48,555 bases of DNA, from positions 1-48,555 of the forward strand of contig CALDLG010000125.1 of the NCBI GenBank assembly GCA_937910785.1, written 5' to 3'. The stretch comes from an uncultured Lachnospiraceae bacterium. GTDB lineage: Bacteria; Bacillota; Clostridia; Lachnospirales; Lachnospiraceae. Position numbers and translations under genes: made by a program. This document shows positions 47,995 through 48,555 of the stretch, one piece after another (within the stretch, counting starts at the first letter, position 1; every line of letters begins with the position of its first letter). The notes below the pieces were generated by a model. The model did no database searches, was not told where the DNA came from, and saw nothing but the letters and a program-made list of their open reading frames with translations.

Positions 47995-48555
47995 ATGGCA
48001 AGTTATTTAGAAATGAGAACAATAGAATTAAAGATTAAAAGAGAAGTGGAGCGGGGACACAGAGATTTTATCATTTATCCCTTTGGAGATCTTGGGCGTT
48101 ATGTCAAGAAGATATTGAATCAGGAGTATGGAATCAAAGAACGATTCATCATCGATAATTATCCTGATTCAGAAGGAATTTATCCGTTGGAGTATTTACG
48201 AACTCACAGCCTGCAGGAAGAATATATATTGGTTGCTTCGACCAATAAGAGCATTTTTCAGCAGCTGCGTGATGAATTAAAAAAATATGCCGCAGAAGAA
48301 AAGATTATAGATTTATTTGAAAAAGAAAGCTTTGTATATCAGACTGTAGAACAATATGATGAATATGCCGCCCAAAAGGCCGGATTCAATTTCGCAGATT
48401 CCATTTATGCGTTAAGAAATTACGATGTGAAATTTTATCTGCCGTTCTGGAAAACGGATCTGATTCAAAGACAAATCCTGTTTGGAGATCGATATTATGA
48501 AGATCAGCTGCTATATTTTGTTACCCAAAAGTTTAGAGGGGGGGGCAATTTGGGG
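47995..48555 (+). CDS. Methyltransferase-like protein with N-terminal nucleotide-binding module (3' truncated)
   Basis: The first 187 codons of a gene cut by the window end. Residues 20-110 form a module similar to the start of the WcbI-domain protein upstream (DFIIYPFGDLGRYVKKILNQ, then RFIIDNYPDSE). The part after residue 150 (YLPFWKTDLIQRQILFGDRY, then QLLYFVTQKF) resembles the lead-in of FkbM-type methyltransferases. The expected SAM motif (usually ILDIGANIG) should begin where the sequence ends, but the last codons read as a glycine run and look corrupted. GAGAGGA lies 10 bases before ATG 47995. Confidence 0.6.
   Translation, partial: MASYLEMRTIELKIKREVERGHRDFIIYPFGDLGRYVKKILNQEYGIKERFIIDNYPDSEGIYPLEYLRTHSLQEEYILVASTNKSIFQQLRDELKKYAAEEKIIDLFEKESFVYQTVEQYDEYAAQKAGFNFADSIYALRNYDVKFYLPFWKTDLIQRQILFGDRYYEDQLLYFVTQKFRGGGNLG
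48538..48555. other. Low-confidence G-rich contig end
   Basis: Eight G, then CAATTT and four more G close the window. The reading frame here departs from what an FkbM-type protein should show. Runs of false G are typical of dark cycles in two-colour Illumina chemistry, and the other end of the window carries adapter, so these bases are probably unreliable. Confidence 0.6.

Noticed and set aside
23..48555. tRNA, rRNA, origin or prophage genes
   Set aside because: No cloverleaf, rRNA stretch, DnaA-box cluster, integrase or phage structural gene was recognised by reading; a tRNA and Rfam search would settle this.

Overview
The window looks like one contig of a motile, anaerobic Firmicute of the Clostridia, most likely a Lachnospiraceae-type gut bacterium. 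The grounds are strong AGGAGG ribosome sites, a flgM-flgN-flgK-flgK-flgL-fliW-csrA operon with two flgK copies, a FliW/CsrA pair, Gram-positive-style sigma-28 promoters (TAAA-N15-CCGATAT), LytS-type kinases with an activator-domain response regulator, and a clostridial Rpn/PD-(D/E)XK protein. This placement is inference; no 16S or marker gene is present. Bases 1-22 are Illumina P7 adapter, so the real sequence starts at about base 23. The last ~18 bases are a suspect G-rich contig end.

Layout. (1) 23-2831: a truncated hybrid histidine kinase, a soluble LytS-like kinase and a response regulator. (2) 2855-9967: sigma-28 promoter, then flgM, flgN, two flgK, an oversized flgL, fliW and csrA, closed by an intrinsic terminator. 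(3) 10065-12270: two convergent glycosyltransferases. (4) 12371-17752: sigma-28 promoter, flaG, a very long fliD, fliS and a FliT/FlgN-like protein; then a second sigma-28 promoter, a leader with a CsrA-type hairpin, flagellin and a terminator. (5) 17801-23126, minus strand: three tandem GT2-TPR glycosyltransferases, one GT2 and one CgeB-like glycosyltransferase. (6) 23458-24912: two tandem IspD/TarI-type cytidylyltransferases. (7) 25034-32378: a further sigma-28 promoter, then a leader, a CDP-glycerol-transferase-like protein, a membrane-anchored protein and four related secreted proteins of unknown function. (8) 32386-33963: hairpin repeats and an Rpn-family nuclease. (9) 33961-48555: a probable fifth sigma-28 promoter, then an AT-richer operon for a legionaminic-acid-type nonulosonate: LegB, LegX/PtmE, two NeuD-like acyltransferases, LegI, LegG, a WbpG/PseA/PtmG-like amidotransferase and LegF. 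It is followed by two GT-B transferases, a Gmd-like dehydratase, a WcbI-domain protein, a C-methyltransferase and a partial FkbM-like methyltransferase.

How it fits together (inference): sigma-28 and FlgM time the late flagellar genes, FliW and CsrA tune flagellin translation, and a large glycosylation repertoire probably decorates flagellin. The same sigma-28 control appears to reach a secreted-protein cluster and the nonulosonate operon. Both of those promoters are followed by a shared leader block and a terminator-like hairpin. The legionaminate pathway lacks its aminotransferase (LegC) in this window, and no Maf-type flagellin glycosyltransferase is present. The leader element and the four-gene secreted family are the best candidates for something undescribed.
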